Source of the DNA: Ardenticatenaceae bacterium
GTDB lineage: Bacteria; Chloroflexota; Anaerolineae; Promineifilales; Promineifilaceae
DNA: 14,576 bases
Assembly: GCA_020634215.1 (NCBI GenBank)
Contig: JACKCD010000083.1
Coordinates: forward strand, 1 to 14,576
Direction: 5' to 3'
Under the pieces are notes generated by a model. It saw only the letters and a program-made list of their open reading frames with translations. It searched no databases and had not been told where the DNA came from. Shown here piece after piece: positions 11,950 through 14,576 of the stretch. How positions within the stretch are numbered: the stretch's first letter is position 1; each line of letters opens with the position of its first letter. A program made the translations under genes and the position numbers.

Positions 11950-14472
11950 ATGTCTTCTTCTTCTGCTTCAGCCAAACAAACGTGGCGAAAAATAAAACGA
12001 AAAGTGCTGCAGCCAACGGTGGCGCGGCTTGATATTGAGCTGGAAAATTTGCGCTCCAGTGATTTTGTCCAATATCGTGAATGGGTCATGAATTATGTGG
12101 GGCAATTACCGCTCAATGGGTTTGCACAACGGCCGTTTCACACCTCTTTTGTTGAACCCTTGCTCAGTTATCAGCGGGGATCAACGCTTATGCGGCGCAA
12201 ATTGCCCCGCTGGATGCGGAACAAGCCCCACACCTTGCCCCAGTTTTTAGCAAACGACCGCATCCACAAGCACAATCTGCTGATTACCGGCGAGCCGGGG
12301 ATGGGTAAGACAACCCTGCTGCGGCATGTGGCCTGGCAAATGGCGCACGATGGCTTGGGCGACCCCAAGGTGAAGCTGCCACTTTTGCTGGTGGTGCAGC
12401 CGATGGCGGAGACCTTGCTGCGGCAGCCGGATCGGACGCTGGTGCAGTTGGTGCAGGAGCAGTTACGGCTGACTGGCTTTGCCGTAGAAGTAGCATGGCT
12501 CACGGAACAGTTGCAAAACGGCCGTTTTGTGCTGCTATTTGACGGGTTAGATGAGATTGTCAACCCCGAAGCGTGGATGCTCTTTCTAAGCTGGCTGGAT
12601 GAACAGGCATTGCTGTTTAAAAAGAACCAGTTTGTTGCCACAACGCGCCCTTATGTGGGGAACAGCGACCAGTTGACAGCATGGACAACGCTGGCTCTAC
12701 AGCCATTTTCCCTGGCTCAGCAGCAAGAGTTTGTGCAGCAGTGGGGGTTGCCCAATGCAGAAGCGTGGCTACAGCAGCTTTCAGGTTTGGCCTCGCACCC
12801 ATTTATGTTGACGCTTTTGACGCAGTTGCAGCAGCAGGAACGGCCGTTACCCGCCACCGAACACACATTACTGGCCGAATTTTGTGCCCACCAGCTTGTT
12901 GACGGCTGGCAATATGACCCGACAGCGCAAGTACTGGATGCCTATTTGCGCCGCTACACCCTGGCTCAGTTGGCCTATGAAATGATGCGGCAGCGCAAGG
13001 TCTATGTCACCGATGAGGAATTGGTGCAGTTGGTGGGCGAAGCCGAAGATTGGGTCATCAACAAAGGGCTAATGGTGCGTACAGCTATTGGTCTGACCCG
13101 CTTTTCCCATTCCCTTCTGCAATCCTATCTGGCAGCCTTCTACATTCGCGCCAACGGGTATGAAAAACAGCTTTGGAACCGGCTCGATGACCGCTGGTGG
13201 CATGATACCATTCGTTTCTATGCCCAGGAGCAGCTTCCCGAAAAGCTCATTGCTCGCTGCCTGACGGCCACGCAGCCCACCGTGGAGCGGCTGCATCTGG
13301 TGAAGGACACGCTGCAAACCGTGGAGAATATTTCACCCAAGCTGATTGAAAATATACCTCGGCTGCTGTGGCACAACGCCAGTGACAGCAATGGGTTGCA
13401 GCAGCAGCTTTTGGCCGAACTGATGCTGTTTACCCGCTTCCAAAAGGCGGATTTAACGGCCGTTGAGGGTGGCGTGCTGGTGACACACGCTGAATACCAA
13501 CTGTTTGTAGATGCCATGCAGGCACATGGTCGTTATAACCAGCCGGATCATTGGTTGGCTTACCAATTCCCCAAAGGGCAAGCAACGCGACCGGTGGTGG
13601 GTACGCGGGCAATGGATGCTGAAGCATTTTGCAACTGGCTTAACCAGCGCGAGCGACAGAAAAACCAGCTTCATTTTCGGCTGCCGTTTCCGGGGGAGTT
13701 AAACGGCCGTTTATACGCCCAAATTGGCAACCAAAAAGGGGTCGCCTACTGGGTCAACGGCAGCGACAGCACCCACTTGGAGTTGCTAACCGCACCCAAC
13801 CCCGCTGCTGAAGTGTTGGAACGGCAGCTAGAGCGTGATTTGTTCCGCGCACACGTACCGGCCACCAACGCCGGCTTCCGCTTTGCCGAAGACGTGCCGC
13901 TGGTTCTCGATCCTTCGCGGGCGGTCGGCCTCAATGTGTCGGCGATGAACTTGCTCCCCTTTGATGGAGCACTGATTCAGGCGTTGGCGGTGCTGGAAGA
14001 TTATGATTTGTTGGCGCGAACGGATGTGCGTACAGACAATCCGGCTGAGTGGAAAGAGCTGCCAACGGTGATAAACGGCCGTTTAAACGCCATGGCCGAC
14101 GTGCTGGCAACCATTCTGCAAATCCCGGCCGAGCAAGCCCACGACATGCTCTTTAATCTGCCCCGCACCTGCGCCCTTGCTAAAGAGCGCCATCTCGACT
14201 CGGAGCCAATTTTGGCGCGGCAGGTTATCCGCTTCTATGCTCTCATCCTAGCCGCTGCCCTGCAAACCGTCTGGCTGTTACAGCGTCAATTCCTCACGCT
14301 AACCTCCGACACCCTCCAGCGGCAGCGCGTGGCCGCCTGGCAGCAATCCCTCACCCAGCGCATTGGAGCCTACCTCGACATCTACACCGACATGGTCGTG
14401 CTGGATGAGCGCAAGGCAGGCAACCTACAGGCCACCGAAAGCATTTGCCTGGTGGGCGACCCAACTCGGTAG
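11950..14472 (+). CDS. NACHT-family STAND NTPase with degenerate FGE-sulfatase-like domain
   Basis: Soluble protein of 840 residues. Residues 1-65 are a basic helical leader of unknown type. The NACHT ATPase follows: Walker A GEPGMGKTT (114-122), Walker B LLFDGLDEI (195-203), and a sensor-like ATTRPY (230-235). A winged-helix segment contains FSHSLLQSYLAAFYI (385-399). Residues about 495-647 resemble the formylglycine-generating-enzyme (C-type-lectin-like) fold: VTHAEYQLFVDA, PVVGTRAMDAEAFCNWLN, HFRLPFPGEL and AGFRFAE, but with typical catalytic features eroded, suggesting a binding role. Residues 648-840 are helical and unassigned. STAND NTPases act as sensors that oligomerise on a trigger; several bacterial NACHT proteins are antiphage. 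The ATG has GGAG nine bases upstream. Six ACGGCCGT sites argue that the gene has long resided in this genome. Confidence 0.88.
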   Translation: MSSSSASAKQTWRKIKRKVLQPTVARLDIELENLRSSDFVQYREWVMNYVGQLPLNGFAQRPFHTSFVEPLLSYQRGSTLMRRKLPRWMRNKPHTLPQFLANDRIHKHNLLITGEPGMGKTTLLRHVAWQMAHDGLGDPKVKLPLLLVVQPMAETLLRQPDRTLVQLVQEQLRLTGFAVEVAWLTEQLQNGRFVLLFDGLDEIVNPEAWMLFLSWLDEQALLFKKNQFVATTRPYVGNSDQLTAWTTLALQPFSLAQQQEFVQQWGLPNAEAWLQQLSGLASHPFMLTLLTQLQQQERPLPATEHTLLAEFCAHQLVDGWQYDPTAQVLDAYLRRYTLAQLAYEMMRQRKVYVTDEELVQLVGEAEDWVINKGLMVRTAIGLTRFSHSLLQSYLAAFYIRANGYEKQLWNRLDDRWWHDTIRFYAQEQLPEKLIARCLTATQPTVERLHLVKDTLQTVENISPKLIENIPRLLWHNASDSNGLQQQLLAELMLFTRFQKADLTAVEGGVLVTHAEYQLFVDAMQAHGRYNQPDHWLAYQFPKGQATRPVVGTRAMDAEAFCNWLNQRERQKNQLHFRLPFPGELNGRLYAQIGNQKGVAYWVNGSDSTHLELLTAPNPAAEVLERQLERDLFRAHVPATNAGFRFAEDVPLVLDPSRAVGLNVSAMNLLPFDGALIQALAVLEDYDLLARTDVRTDNPAEWKELPTVINGRLNAMADVLATILQIPAEQAHDMLFNLPRTCALAKERHLDSEPILARQVIRFYALILAAALQTVWLLQRQFLTLTSDTLQRQRVAAWQQSLTQRIGAYLDIYTDMVVLDERKAGNLQATESICLVGDPTR

Positions 14473-14520
14473 CACGTGGTGGGGGGGGGGGGTTAAAAAA
14501 CCCACCCCCCCCCACCACCC
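14473..14520. repeat. G-run/C-run palindrome after the NACHT stop
   Basis: A run of about 12 G (14481-14492) is followed by TTAAAAAA and a C-rich tract (CCCACCCCCC...), forming a GTGGTGGG/CCCACCAC-type inverted repeat right after the stop codon. It could be a degenerate member of the heptad palindromes or a low-quality sequence stretch; homopolymer length is unreliable. Confidence 0.5.
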
Positions 14521-14526
14521 CCTCCC

Positions 14527-14576
14527 ATGTACAACGAGTTGCCCAAAACCACCCCCCCAACGGACCGCGCGAAGGT
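14527..14576 (+). CDS. Possible start of a further gene (cut by window edge)
   Basis: An ATG at 14527 opens a stop-free frame to the edge (MYNELPKTTPPTDRAK). No ribosome site is visible and only about 16 codons are present, so this is tentative. Confidence 0.3.
   Translation, partial: MYNELPKTTPPTDRAK

Larger units (their letters stand above)
41..14082. repeat. Dispersed palindrome ACGGCCGT (31 copies)
   Basis: Octamer starts, by eye: 41, 323, 717, 1854, 1988, 2457, 3352, 3478, 3988, 4408, 4597, 4683, 5739, 7028, 7747, 7827, 8017, 8240, 8784, 9347, 9783, 10260, 10698, 11000, 11263, 12129, 12518, 12840, 13456, 13703, 14075. Twenty-five lie in AACGGCCGTT and 30 are followed by T. Several extend to 14 bp, and the one at 12518 to 16 bp (CAAAACGGCCGTTTTG). 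Twenty-eight are inside genes: 15 read as T-A-V, 7 as N-G-R and 6 as R-P. Three are intergenic (3478, 3988, 5739). The longest stretch without one runs from 5747 to 7027, the promoter-proximal part and most of secD. Confidence 0.95.

Overview
The window reads as a chromosomal segment of an uncultured-type Chloroflexota bacterium (Anaerolineae-like). This is inferred from family knowledge, not from a search. Supporting signs are moderately GC-rich DNA, two secreted lipoproteins with long Thr/Pro linkers carrying VVTATP-type strings, a secreted protein ending in YLPLVKKK, a compact SecD/SecF pair, and a very large NACHT protein. No rRNA, tRNA, CRISPR array or transposase gene was found.

Layout. 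(1) 1-3364: a small partial gene on +, then three minus-strand genes: a PD-(D/E)xK-like plus winged-helix protein, a GxxExxY nuclease-fold gene lying between two 37-bp inverted repeats (36/37 identical), and a large secreted DUF4874/DUF4832-CARDB protein. (2) 3365-5577: a small unknown gene (-), a six-helix membrane protein (+) and a signal-less HtrA-type serine protease (-). (3) 5578-8076: a divergent control region with a strong extended -10 promoter, then the secD-secF operon. (4) 8077-11766: two lipoproteins (one unknown, one CAP-domain) and a zinc-dependent medium-chain dehydrogenase. (5) 11767-14472: an 840-residue NACHT (STAND) NTPase with a degenerate FGE/sulfatase-modifying-type domain and an unassigned helical C-terminus. 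The sequence ends in a G-run/C-run palindrome and a possible start of the next gene.

Two genome-scale patterns stand out. First, the octamer palindrome ACGGCCGT occurs 31 times by hand count, where a rough base-composition estimate predicts fewer than one. It usually sits inside AACGGCCGTT and falls within genes in all three frames, giving the recurring peptides T-A-V, N-G-R and R-P-F. It resembles the HIP1 palindrome of cyanobacteria in style but not in sequence. Second, four intergenic gaps each hold an inverted pair of tandem 7-bp repeats. The heptamer differs at each locus, but the 7-bp period and the position 1-4 bases after a stop codon are shared. These two patterns, the inverted-repeat GxxExxY cassette and the NACHT-FGE protein are the most promising items here.

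Functionally, secD/secF serve protein export, and three predicted exported proteins lie nearby. The NACHT protein is a candidate defence or signalling ATPase standing alone, without a recognisable partner in view.
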